DNA of 64,000 nt. It comes from CAZTZL01 sp964537715. GTDB lineage: Bacteria; Zhuqueibacterota; QNDG01; DSAB01. Positions 56,656 through 64,000 of the stretch are shown in pieces. The stretch's first letter is position 1. Each line of letters starts with the position of its first letter. Where the stretch lies: assembly GCA_964537715.1 (NCBI GenBank), contig CAZIAH010000005.1:1-64000 (forward strand). The letters run 5' to 3'. Both the position numbers and the translations under genes were made by a program. The notes under the pieces were generated by a model, which saw nothing but the letters and a program-made list of their open reading frames with translations, did not search any database and was not told the DNA's origin.

Positions 56656-56795
56656 TTGTATACTTATTATTAATTTTATATTTTTTATTTCTATTATTTA
56701 TTCTCAATTAACGGAGAAGGATTTATGACCACTAATAGTATCGAGGACACAGACTCCCTTCGTCCCGCATGCGGGATTAGGACAGGTTTGATCAC

Positions 56796-56849
56796 AATAA
56801 AAACAGAATTGCCTGTTGTTAATTGGTTTTATACCAATCAACAACAGGC
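56796..56849 (-). terminator. Intrinsic terminator after the beta-helix cargo gene
   Basis: A long stem of about 16 bp with one mismatch or bulge (56811-56849) is followed on the minus strand by AATTCTGTTTTTATT. It begins about 30 bases after the stop of the gene at 56879-58585. Confidence 0.85.
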
Positions 56850-56878
56850 GTTAAGTAAATACTACCGAGAGTATTCCC

Positions 56879-58585
56879 TTACTTGAGCAGCATTAATTTC
56901 TTGCTCATTACAGTATTACCTGATTTTAGTCTATATAAATATAGACCGCTAGGTAAATGTGTTGCGTTGAATTCCACAGTATAGCTGCCAGCCAAACGAT
57001 ATTCATCAACGAGTGTTGTAACAGCCTGTCCCGTAAGATTATAAACAACCAGCTTCACTTTGCCATTTACAGGAACCGTAAAGCGAATATTGGTAGTCGG
57101 GTTAAATGGGTTAGGATAGTTTTGGGCGAGGTCAAAAACTCTGGCTACCTTAGCACCTTTTTTAACTGACACGACATCTTCAGGCTTTATTTTCGCTGAT
57201 TCTTCATCACCAGGAACATAAACATACGTTGCATTTACCATTGAATCCCGCAATGCTGCAATATATGCATCTCTGTTAGCCAGATAAGTGGCTTTGTCAT
57301 TCGGGTACCAGTTTAAGTCACCAAGTGGCAGTCCATCCGTACCGGCTGTCTGCAGATAGGTATTTGAATAGCTTAAATCCATATCCGGCGGCCAGTTTAA
57401 AGTTGGCAGACCAGTAGTTGGATCCCAGGTTACAGGTGGTGTAATACGCCAATCCGGGTAATGAGTCTCGTCTGTCCAATTAGCCAAATCCCATCCACAC
57501 ATACTATCGATTTTACTCGGATCATTAGTAAACCCGATATCAAATTGCCAGTAGTTTTTACCTATTGTAAAGTTATCATCTTCAGTAATAGTCGTGTCAA
57601 CACCTGTATCCCATAAAAAACATTGAATTACATGAGCAGAATCATCCGCCCTTAGAGGGTTAATTGTATTGTCCCAATATTCTGGAAAAGCAGGATCCAG
57701 ATAAAATAAGTTGCTTCCTTCATATAGTGAAAGAGAATCAAGTTGATTTTCTACATCATAAAAATGATCCCATGTTGTAAAAGGTGCTTCATAATGGTTA
57801 GTCCTTAAATCACGTCCTCTCCAGCTCCAGTTATAATAAATATTGTTTGCCTGTAGCCCTTCTAACCAATGAAGTTCATGACCGTTTACCTGTTGATTAC
57901 AAACGGTATTATGTATCTCGGTCATTTTTGAAGTAAAAAAGTTACCGCCATTACCCAGCATTCTAGCTGCATTAAAAACGGTATTATTTTCGAACGTTAG
58001 CTGCGTACAGGCAGCATCCAAACGGAAAGGCATACCTCCAAATGGTGAACCGCCCCTTCGATCACCATTTATAAAAACACAGTTGGTAATCGTGATTTCA
58101 TCAGTTGGACCTGTACTTCTAGTACAGTGATCTCTATGGTCGGAGAATGCGCAATTATCCCACACAATTTTGTAACCACCGTAATTGCGAACAAAAGATG
58201 AGATATTTACATCATTGGGATGAAGTCCAGTTAGTAGGATATTTTTTAGCGTTGCACTTCCTCCTTCTCTAAGGTTAATCATATCTCTTGCCGAGCCGTC
58301 AGATGCAGGTGTTTGGAAAAATACAGGCGGTGTGGCGTCATGCAATATCCAGCCATTATCAGGACCTTCTATTACCAAGTCAAAATCACATTCTAAAGTC
58401 CCGTCAAAAGCATAGTATGTACCGCTTTCTACTTTATAAACTGAGTGCGCCTGTGTACCATCTGCCAGTGTGTCTGCATTAATTTGCGCATTGACAAACT
58501 GCTGTGGATCAAGTGTTAATTCCTGGGCTGCGACAGTTCCAAGCCCTAAAAAAAATACCAGCATTATTGTCATTAATTTGTTCAT
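56879..58585 (-). CDS. Secreted beta-helix protein with type IX tail, polysaccharide-lyase-like, function unknown
   Basis: This 568-residue protein has a signal peptide ending V-A-A-Q. Residues about 40-260 look like a right-handed beta-helix (repeated I-x-x-N-x-x-F patterns: I-T-N-C-V-F-I-N, F-E-N-N-T-V-F-N). A Trp/Asp-rich region without repeats follows (about 300-460), then the type IX tail (N-Y-P-N-P-F-N-P, ending L-M-L-L-K). It resembles the pectate-lyase superfamily, but no PL family motif or catalytic residue was recognised. The start at 58585 has GGAGG upstream. It has its own terminator and a 220-base leader with a duplicated element, so it may be a strongly expressed surface protein. 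Confidence 0.78.
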   Translation of the reverse strand: MNKLMTIMLVFFLGLGTVAAQELTLDPQQFVNAQINADTLADGTQAHSVYKVESGTYYAFDGTLECDFDLVIEGPDNGWILHDATPPVFFQTPASDGSARDMINLREGGSATLKNILLTGLHPNDVNISSFVRNYGGYKIVWDNCAFSDHRDHCTRSTGPTDEITITNCVFINGDRRGGSPFGGMPFRLDAACTQLTFENNTVFNAARMLGNGGNFFTSKMTEIHNTVCNQQVNGHELHWLEGLQANNIYYNWSWRGRDLRTNHYEAPFTTWDHFYDVENQLDSLSLYEGSNLFYLDPAFPEYWDNTINPLRADDSAHVIQCFLWDTGVDTTITEDDNFTIGKNYWQFDIGFTNDPSKIDSMCGWDLANWTDETHYPDWRITPPVTWDPTTGLPTLNWPPDMDLSYSNTYLQTAGTDGLPLGDLNWYPNDKATYLANRDAYIAALRDSMVNATYVYVPGDEESAKIKPEDVVSVKKGAKVARVFDLAQNYPNPFNPTTNIRFTVPVNGKVKLVVYNLTGQAVTTLVDEYRLAGSYTVEFNATHLPSGLYLYRLKSGNTVMSKKLMLLK

Positions 58586-58602
58586 CACATCCTCCATTTT
58601 AT

Positions 58603-58676
58603 GTGTTAGATTAGCTGTTTACGAAATTGGTTCCTCTAATCTATTACAATTAATTCTATATCACATATCACCTCCT
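58603..58676 (-). repeat. 74-bp leader repeat, copy proximal to the beta-helix gene
   Basis: This matches 58697-58770 at an offset of 94 bases with four mismatches. On the minus strand each copy opens with AGGAGGTGAT, complementary to the 16S rRNA 3' end, followed by ATGTGA (a start codon directly followed by stop), and closes with an inverted repeat AGATTAG / CTAATCT. Confidence 0.85.
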
Positions 58677-58696
58677 TCATGCTTTTAGTTTTGAGC

Positions 58697-58770
58697 GTGT
58701 TAGATTAGCCGATTACGAAATTGGTTCCTCTAATCTGTTACAATTAATTCTATGTCACATATCACCTCCT
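58697..58770 (-). repeat. 74-bp leader repeat, copy proximal to the TonB gene
   Basis: This is the partner of 58603-58676. It starts about 37 bases after the TonB receptor stop. Of the four differences from the other copy, two lie just before the downstream arm of the inverted repeat; the arms themselves are kept. Confidence 0.85.
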
Positions 58771-58806
58771 GTATACTTAAGGTTTGAATGGAAAATATAT
58801 ATATTG

Positions 58807-61803
58807 TTAAAACGTATAACGAATCCCTAAGTCTGCAGTTCGTCCATAATATTCCACCGCAGACAATTTTTCCAAAACACTTACAAATTGGCGATCCGGT
58901 CTGTTGGTAATGTTGTTTACATTCAAATATAATTGAAGTCCTTCAATCCAGGGAAGTTTTTGGTAAGCTGTAAAATCCCATCTGTAATAAGGAGCTGTAT
59001 ATGAATCAAGTTCTTGATAAGTTGGATCTGCCTTTCTTAAAACATTGTCCTGGTATAAAAATGATAACCGCGCTGAAAAACCGCCAATATCATAACCCAA
59101 TGTTAAGTTCAGGATATCATCCGGTTGATTGATCAACCTGCCTGTCCGGGTTGTATCTACGGTTGTATATGTATAAAATGGGAAAACACCTGTTTTCTTT
59201 GTGTAGTAATATGGATAGCGCGTTTCAGACTTAATGTGCGTATAATTAATGTTGAAAACCAAACCCCTAAGGTAGGAGGGAAGGTACCAAAAGTTGGTCT
59301 GCCAGTCTAACTCAATACCCCTTACGTAAGAGGTTTCCTCCAAATTAGTCCAGGTATGAATTTCTGGAGCTTCACTCCCCGATTGGGGTAATTGAAACCT
59401 GTTATGAATCTTTGAAGCATCTGTAGTTTTATACTTAATAGAAACAATTAAATTATCTATTTCTTTATAAAAGAATCCTGCTGTGAATAACCCGATATGA
59501 TTTTCATATACCGAAGCATAAATATCATAATTTTGAGTTAATGCAGGCTTTATATATGGATTGCCTAAGCGTACTACTACCGGAATGGCATACGTATCAG
59601 CAAACAAATAAGGAGAAACAGCGCGGTAATCCGGGTATATTATACTTTTAGTACTTGCTAACCGTATATCAAACCAGTCTGTCGGTTTAATACGCATTTG
59701 CATCTGCGGAAACCAGTTTTCTGCTTTTGTAGAATCCCAATGTAATTCTGCATAGTCATAATAATACTCACCTGGCGTTGTCAATCGACCAAATACAAAT
59801 GTAGAATCTGCAGTATAATCGAAATTAAATTTTTCGTATCTTACTCCAGGCAATAATGTAATATATTTACTAATATTCAATTCCGACATAAGATAAAATG
59901 CATAGTAATCTCGAGTATAATGATAATCATATTGAGTTGATTGTTGCGGCCATGGAAGATAATAGCCAGATTCCTTGGCTAATTCTTCCAAATGATGCAT
60001 TTTCCAAACTGAAACTTTGTTGTAGAAGATATCACTACTAACACCCTCTTTACCTGAAAGAAAATCGCCGATATCATAATTCGGATCCGCAAATAAAGAA
60101 GCTTTTATACCATTATCATCTGCCTTCATACCAAGGTCTGGCCATAAAGTTTCCCTCAATAGAGTATTAAAATCTAGTGAAAGCCCTCCCCTATCTGTAT
60201 CAAGTCCCCATTGCGTCTCATCATTTTTTCTTGTATTACGTACATATTTACCACCCAACTTAAGGTTACCTGCCAAATAACTTGAAAAAGTAAAAGGCAC
60301 TTTAAAATTGAGCACAGCCGATTGCGCAGTTTCATCAACATCCCGCTTCAGAGTAGATAAGTTATTTAGGATTTTATCTTTACTTATAATTTGAGCATGA
60401 TTTAGTAATACACTCGGTGATACCTTATTCTCTTTACCGCTTATAACTGAATCTGGATCCCATCCTTTTGTCCCGCCTGATCTGGTTCTAAAATCTAATG
60501 TTAAATCGCCAGGAGTGCGTTGCTTTGTAATTGAATTTGAAAGTGAAAAATCCATGCTAATGTTAAAAAATTCAAATTCACCTTGAAGTGCATTGCTGAT
60601 TACGGTATTTGTAAATTCCCTGTCATATCCATAACCTCTCCAATCATAATCAGAAGTTAAATAATTTCTCTGTTCTGTTTGAGTCTGATGTATACTACTT
60701 ATAAAATTATTCATTAACAATGATCCGTTTGAAAATTGGTAATCTAAAACCAGGCTGCCGCCGGCTCTTTTTCTATCTGTAACTAGATCATTTATGGTAA
60801 CATTAGACAGGTAGGTCGGAAGAAGTCCATTCACTCTTTTATCTTCTTCATTTGTCTTATAAACGGCTGTTAATGAATCGGAGCTTCTATTGTATTTATC
60901 CAGGAAACCCGAAAGCTGTACGCCTAACTTGTTATCAAAAAAACGGTTGCTAAGCAATCCATTAGCCCTGTAATTGCCATAAGTATCTGCTAATGATCCG
61001 TATCCATCCTGTATAGAAAACTTACTATGAAATCCTTTGGCAGCTTTGCTTATTTTAAGATTAACTATTCCTCCAACAGCATCGGCATCCATATCAGCGG
61101 TCAGCACTTTGATCACTTCAATGCCGGAAAGTATATTGGGCGAGATCATATTCAGGTCTGTACTCCGGTCATCACGGTCAGTAGATTCCATCCGGACATT
61201 ATTAACCATCATCACGTTATATTTTGGTGAAAGCCCACGAATAGTAACCTTTTGTCCTTCTCCACCATCCCTGACCAACGATACTCCTGGTAATCGACTT
61301 ACTGATTCCGCAGCATTTGCATCAGGCACGTCCTGTATACGATCCGCAGCAACTATATTTGTTATTGTCCTAGCTGATATTTGCTGGTTAATTGCAGCCA
61401 TCTGTCCGTCAGCCTGAGCAGTTATTTCGACCGCTTCACCTTTTATAGCTGCATACTCCAGTTCAATAGTTTGAGTTTTAACCTCGCCTTCTTTGATAAC
61501 TATCGGCAACTTTACTTCTTTGTACCCGATGTATGTAACAACAATGGTATAGGTACCGGGCCAAATATTGGGGATATAATACTCACCGTGCATATCCGTT
61601 GCAGATCCTATGGATGTCCCTTCCAACAAAACATTGGCGCCAGGTAAAGGTTCGCTTGTTACTTTGTCCAGAACAACACCGGTAATTCGACAGGATCCGG
61701 CTGCCTGAACATGAGTCGCCCCTAAAAAGAATACTGTAAAAAGGACAGTGCAGATCAATCCTTTCAAGTACAAAGAGCGTTTAGAATGGTAAATAGCTTT
61801 CAT
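58807..61803 (-). CDS. TonB-dependent outer-membrane receptor with carboxypeptidase-regulatory-like N-domain
   Basis: This 998-residue protein has a signal peptide (about 1-34), a carboxypeptidase-D-regulatory-like domain (about 38-115, I-T-G-V-V-L-D-K, Y-Y-I-P-N-I-W-P-G), a plug domain (about 140-255, S-V-S-R-L-P-G-V, V-T-I-R-G-L-S-P) and a beta-barrel ending in L-G-I-R-Y-T-F, the terminal Phe expected for barrel assembly. It should import RG-I oligosaccharides across the outer membrane. There is no SusD-like lipoprotein next to it, and its plug resembles the Caulobacter/Xanthomonas-style receptors more than SusC. GAGGGAAAGG precedes the start. Confidence 0.92.
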   Translation of the reverse strand: MKAIYHSKRSLYLKGLICTVLFTVFFLGATHVQAAGSCRITGVVLDKVTSEPLPGANVLLEGTSIGSATDMHGEYYIPNIWPGTYTIVVTYIGYKEVKLPIVIKEGEVKTQTIELEYAAIKGEAVEITAQADGQMAAINQQISARTITNIVAADRIQDVPDANAAESVSRLPGVSLVRDGGEGQKVTIRGLSPKYNVMMVNNVRMESTDRDDRSTDLNMISPNILSGIEVIKVLTADMDADAVGGIVNLKISKAAKGFHSKFSIQDGYGSLADTYGNYRANGLLSNRFFDNKLGVQLSGFLDKYNRSSDSLTAVYKTNEEDKRVNGLLPTYLSNVTINDLVTDRKRAGGSLVLDYQFSNGSLLMNNFISSIHQTQTEQRNYLTSDYDWRGYGYDREFTNTVISNALQGEFEFFNISMDFSLSNSITKQRTPGDLTLDFRTRSGGTKGWDPDSVISGKENKVSPSVLLNHAQIISKDKILNNLSTLKRDVDETAQSAVLNFKVPFTFSSYLAGNLKLGGKYVRNTRKNDETQWGLDTDRGGLSLDFNTLLRETLWPDLGMKADDNGIKASLFADPNYDIGDFLSGKEGVSSDIFYNKVSVWKMHHLEELAKESGYYLPWPQQSTQYDYHYTRDYYAFYLMSELNISKYITLLPGVRYEKFNFDYTADSTFVFGRLTTPGEYYYDYAELHWDSTKAENWFPQMQMRIKPTDWFDIRLASTKSIIYPDYRAVSPYLFADTYAIPVVVRLGNPYIKPALTQNYDIYASVYENHIGLFTAGFFYKEIDNLIVSIKYKTTDASKIHNRFQLPQSGSEAPEIHTWTNLEETSYVRGIELDWQTNFWYLPSYLRGLVFNINYTHIKSETRYPYYYTKKTGVFPFYTYTTVDTTRTGRLINQPDDILNLTLGYDIGGFSARLSFLYQDNVLRKADPTYQELDSYTAPYYRWDFTAYQKLPWIEGLQLYLNVNNITNRPDRQFVSVLEKLSAVEYYGRTADLGIRYTF

Positions 61804-61836
61804 GGCCTTTCCCTCACTTTTCTTAGTATGTAATAA

Positions 61837-61868
61837 ATATTAGGTTTTTTTATATGAAAAAAATTCAA
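61837..61868 (-). promoter_or_regulatory. Candidate promoter of the TonB receptor gene
   Basis: On the minus strand TTGAAT (61863-61868) and TAATAT (61837-61842) are spaced by 20 bases, leaving about 30 bases to the start codon. The spacer is a T7-CATAT-A7 palindrome. The spacing is longer than the sigma-70 optimum, so this is tentative. Confidence 0.3.
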
Positions 61869-61905
61869 CATTTGTATGATTTCCGTTCAGTTAATACATT
61901 TTAAT

Positions 61906-62943
61906 TTATCCAGTAATCTGGCTAAGTTTTTGTACACCCAAATTTCGATAGACAATCTCATGTTCAATTTCAACATTGATAGATTTCAGACAATGAATAT
62001 CATCATTAAGGCATTTAATAAGCAAATTTACAGCTTCCTTTCCTATTTGATATGGGTTTTGGTTAACAGAATAGAAAGAAATTCCCAGTCTAGAGATTAT
62101 ATCGTTGTCTCCAAATTCACCAAGCATAATATCATCTGGAATCCTGAAATTACTTTCCAATATGGCGTTGCCGGCACCGAAAGCTACGAGCCCCCCGACG
62201 CAAACAATTGCATCAATATCAACACCCTTTTGTAATGCTTTGTATAAAATATTATGAGCGCTTTCAAACGTAAGTCCCGTTTCTATAATTAAATTTTCAT
62301 CAATACTGATATTATTCTCCTTAAGCGCCTTCAAATAACCTTCAAATCTGTACCTTGCCACCGGGATTCCATTATGGGGGCCAATAAACATAATTTTTCT
62401 TCTGCCGGCTTGAATAAATTTATTTGTTAATTCAAAGGCAGCTTCATTATCATTAATTGTTACTGAATTAAAATTCGTATTTCCAATTTTTCGGTCCCAA
62501 CAAACGATTTTTATTCCTTCTCTTTGAAGTTGTTTATAGAAATCAAGATTCGTGGTTTCATCAACTGCGTTTAACAAAATGCCATCGACATTAATATCAG
62601 ATAAAAACTCCAGCTTTTTCCGTTCATTTTGAGGCTTCTCATCGTGAACCAAAAGAATAGTCTCATACCCTTTTTGGGTGGCCTCCTCGTAAATGCCCCG
62701 AGTGGCCTCAGAAAAAAAGGAAATCCTCAAATCAGGAATTAAAACACCTATGATGCCACTCTTCTTGTTAATCAACGATTTAGCGAGCAGATTAGGTCTA
62801 TATCCCAGTTCCCCAGAAACGCGCTTTACTTTTTCCTTCATCTTATTTGAAATATCAGAGCTTTCTCGCAATGCCTTTGAGACAGTGGATGGGGTTACTC
62901 CCACTTTTTTTGCGATGTCTTTAAGTGTTACTTTCTTTTTCAT
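61906..62943 (-). CDS. LacI-family transcriptional regulator
   Basis: From the chosen start this is a 345-residue protein. An N-terminal helix-turn-helix (about residues 4-50: T-L-K-D-I-A-K-K-V-G-V-T-P-S-T-V-S-K-A-L) and hinge helix (L-L-A-K-S-L) are followed by a periplasmic-binding-like effector domain (I-G-V-L-I-P-D-L to the end). It is the only regulator in the window and sits between rhamnose isomerase and the TonB receptor. It is therefore the likely local regulator, with rhamnose or an RG-I product as effector; this is an inference. I prefer the ATG at 62943, which gives the standard M-K-K-K-V-T-L-K-D-I-A start, over the ATG at 62970. Confidence 0.93.
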   Translation of the reverse strand: MKKKVTLKDIAKKVGVTPSTVSKALRESSDISNKMKEKVKRVSGELGYRPNLLAKSLINKKSGIIGVLIPDLRISFFSEATRGIYEEATQKGYETILLVHDEKPQNERKKLEFLSDINVDGILLNAVDETTNLDFYKQLQREGIKIVCWDRKIGNTNFNSVTINDNEAAFELTNKFIQAGRRKIMFIGPHNGIPVARYRFEGYLKALKENNISIDENLIIETGLTFESAHNILYKALQKGVDIDAIVCVGGLVAFGAGNAILESNFRIPDDIMLGEFGDNDIISRLGISFYSVNQNPYQIGKEAVNLLIKCLNDDIHCLKSINVEIEHEIVYRNLGVQKLSQITG

Positions 62944-63004
62944 AGTTTTATCTTCATATAAACCAATCATTTAAAGAGAGCATCTCTATAACGAAGAAAG
63001 CTCT

Positions 63005-63016
63005 CATAACGTTATG
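63005..63016. promoter_or_regulatory. Candidate LacI-family operator (12-bp palindrome)
   Basis: CATAACGTTATG is a perfect palindrome with a central CG, the usual form of LacI-family operators. It lies 62 bases upstream of the regulator start. A shorter CAACGTTG palindrome (63053-63060) and GAGAATATTCTC (63061-63072) are in the same gap. No matching copy was found by eye upstream of other genes here. Confidence 0.4.
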
Positions 63017-63070
63017 TCAATAATTTTTCTTGAACATTTTCATTCCATTGAGCAACGTTGGAGAATATTC

Positions 63071-64000
63071 TCATTTTCTTTCTTTTTCTATTTGATCTTG
63101 ATATCCACTTTTAACATATGCATCAACAGGATCGAGAGGTAAATTTTTACTGTATCTCGCCATTGCAACTATGGGTCGAACGTCAGCGAGCAACAGGGCG
63201 TTATTAAATAGACGATTCGCTAAAATGATCTTATCATCGTTTTGATAGGAAAGCAGCTTCTCCTGGTCTACCAGCATTGCCTTTGCTAATGATATTTGCA
63301 ACGAATCAATGGAATGAATGACTGCTTCAATTCTTTTTTCTCTGCTACTGCACTGGTCAATCATTAAATCCCATTTGTTTGGACCATTTAAGACATCAGC
63401 TTTTACTAATTCGTAAAAAATTCTCGCCATTTCTGGCCCTGGTTCCACTGAGTGATCATCATCAGCAGCATATCGTGTGTTAAAGTGGAATCCACCGGGG
63501 ATATTATTTACAATTAATCGCGCGACAATCTGCTCAATATTTGTTGAATGATGATGATGCCCCATATCAATAAGTACTCCAGCATTAGGACCAAAATTTT
63601 GAGCCATCAAAATCACACTACCCCAATCGGGCAATACAGTACTGTAAGTACCAGGTTCAAAAACCTTATATTCTATCAGCACTTTTACCGATTGAGATAT
63701 ACTTTTCGCTATTAACCTAAGCGATTCCATTGTGTTGTCGATCACTTTGCTCAATTCCAACTGTCCAGGATAATTAGAGCCATCAGGAAGCCAGATTGTT
63801 AATAGTTTATTAGACAACTCCTCTGCAATTTTTCCGGACAATATGGTTTGATCGATATATCTTTCTCTCACTTTATCATCATAGGAACTTAAACTTCCCG
63901 TATGGGAACCTTTTAAAAAATAGGTTGGATTAATCGAACCGAGTTTTAGCCCTCTCGATTCTGCGGCATTTTTAACTTCTACGGCCAAATCATAAGAGCC
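63071..64000 (-). CDS. rhaI: L-rhamnose isomerase, RhaI (Pseudomonas stutzeri) type, 5' end outside the window
   Basis: The frame is open to the right edge, so about 309 C-terminal residues are visible. Motifs match the RhaI-type sugar isomerase: Y-D-L-A-V-E near the edge, G-L-K-L-G-S-I-N-P-T-Y-F, T-I-W-L-P-D-G-S-N-Y-P-G-Q, V-L-I-D-M-G-H-H-H-H-S-T-N-I-E-Q and F-H-F-N-T-R-Y-A-A-D-D-D-H, which carry the metal and catalytic residues. It converts L-rhamnose to L-rhamnulose in the cytoplasm. The part seen is complete and ends K-E-R-K. It completes the rhaM-rhaI-rhaB-rhaD pathway. Confidence 0.93.
   Translation of the reverse strand, partial: GSYDLAVEVKNAAESRGLKLGSINPTYFLKGSHTGSLSSYDDKVRERYIDQTILSGKIAEELSNKLLTIWLPDGSNYPGQLELSKVIDNTMESLRLIAKSISQSVKVLIEYKVFEPGTYSTVLPDWGSVILMAQNFGPNAGVLIDMGHHHHSTNIEQIVARLIVNNIPGGFHFNTRYAADDDHSVEPGPEMARIFYELVKADVLNGPNKWDLMIDQCSSREKRIEAVIHSIDSLQISLAKAMLVDQEKLLSYQNDDKIILANRLFNNALLLADVRPIVAMARYSKNLPLDPVDAYVKSGYQDQIEKERK

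Noticed and set aside
56725..56886. 53-codon plus-strand frame with a GGAGAAGG site before its ATG
   Set aside because: It reads through the terminator hairpin of the opposite gene and into that gene's end, and its composition looks unlike a protein.
58807..61803. TonB receptor as half of a SusC/SusD pair
   Set aside because: No SusD-like lipoprotein lies on either side; the neighbours are a LacI regulator and a beta-helix protein.

Overview
The window is one continuous locus for using rhamnogalacturonan-I (RG-I, the rhamnose-galacturonate backbone of pectin) and L-rhamnose. All 33 well-supported protein genes lie on the minus strand, so the direction of transcription runs from high to low coordinates. 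The organism looks like a Gram-negative member of the Fibrobacterota-Chlorobiota-Bacteroidota (FCB) group. The evidence is six proteins ending in the type IX secretion tail with a YPNPFNP-like motif, a TonB-dependent receptor with a carboxypeptidase-regulatory-like N-domain but no SusD partner, and several lipoproteins. This tail style is typical of Ignavibacteria, Calditrichota, KSB1 and Marinimicrobia lineages. The exact phylum is an inference.

Layout in direction of transcription. 64000-56879: L-rhamnose isomerase (cut by the window edge), a LacI-type regulator, a TonB receptor, and a secreted beta-helix protein behind a duplicated leader element. 56655-46003: a double CE12 acetylesterase, a GH2-like protein lacking the usual acid/base Glu, a GH115 protein and a multidomain PL11 RG lyase. 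45868-39238: rhaB, rhaD, lutA, lutB, lutC, an NCS1-like permease and a 57-residue membrane protein, tightly packed. 39168-31223: GH105, PL26, DUF4861, DUF6250 and PL9, several with overlapping ends. 31022-28707: a secreted protein with a nearly perfect 714-bp internal duplication. 28678-15918: GH2, GH112 phosphorylase, GPH-family symporter, a DUF362 membrane protein, two GH28 and a CBM9-like/PKD protein. 15825-138: GH78, GH106-like, GH105, GH2, GH35, a sugar porter, a UroD-family protein and rhamnose mutarotase.

How the parts fit. Secreted or surface CE12, PL9, PL11 and PL26 enzymes deacetylate and cut RG-I. GH105, GH28, GH78/GH106, GH2, GH35 and GH115 trim the oligosaccharides. TonB, GPH, sugar-porter and NCS1-like carriers offer several import routes. 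The signal-less GH112 enzyme suggests cytoplasmic phosphorolysis of galactosyl-rhamnose. Rhamnose then passes through RhaM, RhaI, RhaB and RhaD to dihydroxyacetone phosphate and L-lactaldehyde. LutABC implies that the lactaldehyde is taken on through L-lactate to pyruvate. Galacturonate/KDG catabolism, arabinanases, lactaldehyde dehydrogenase and the type IX machinery are not in this window.

No tRNA, rRNA, CRISPR, transposase or phage gene was seen, and no gene-free stretch exceeds 300 bases.
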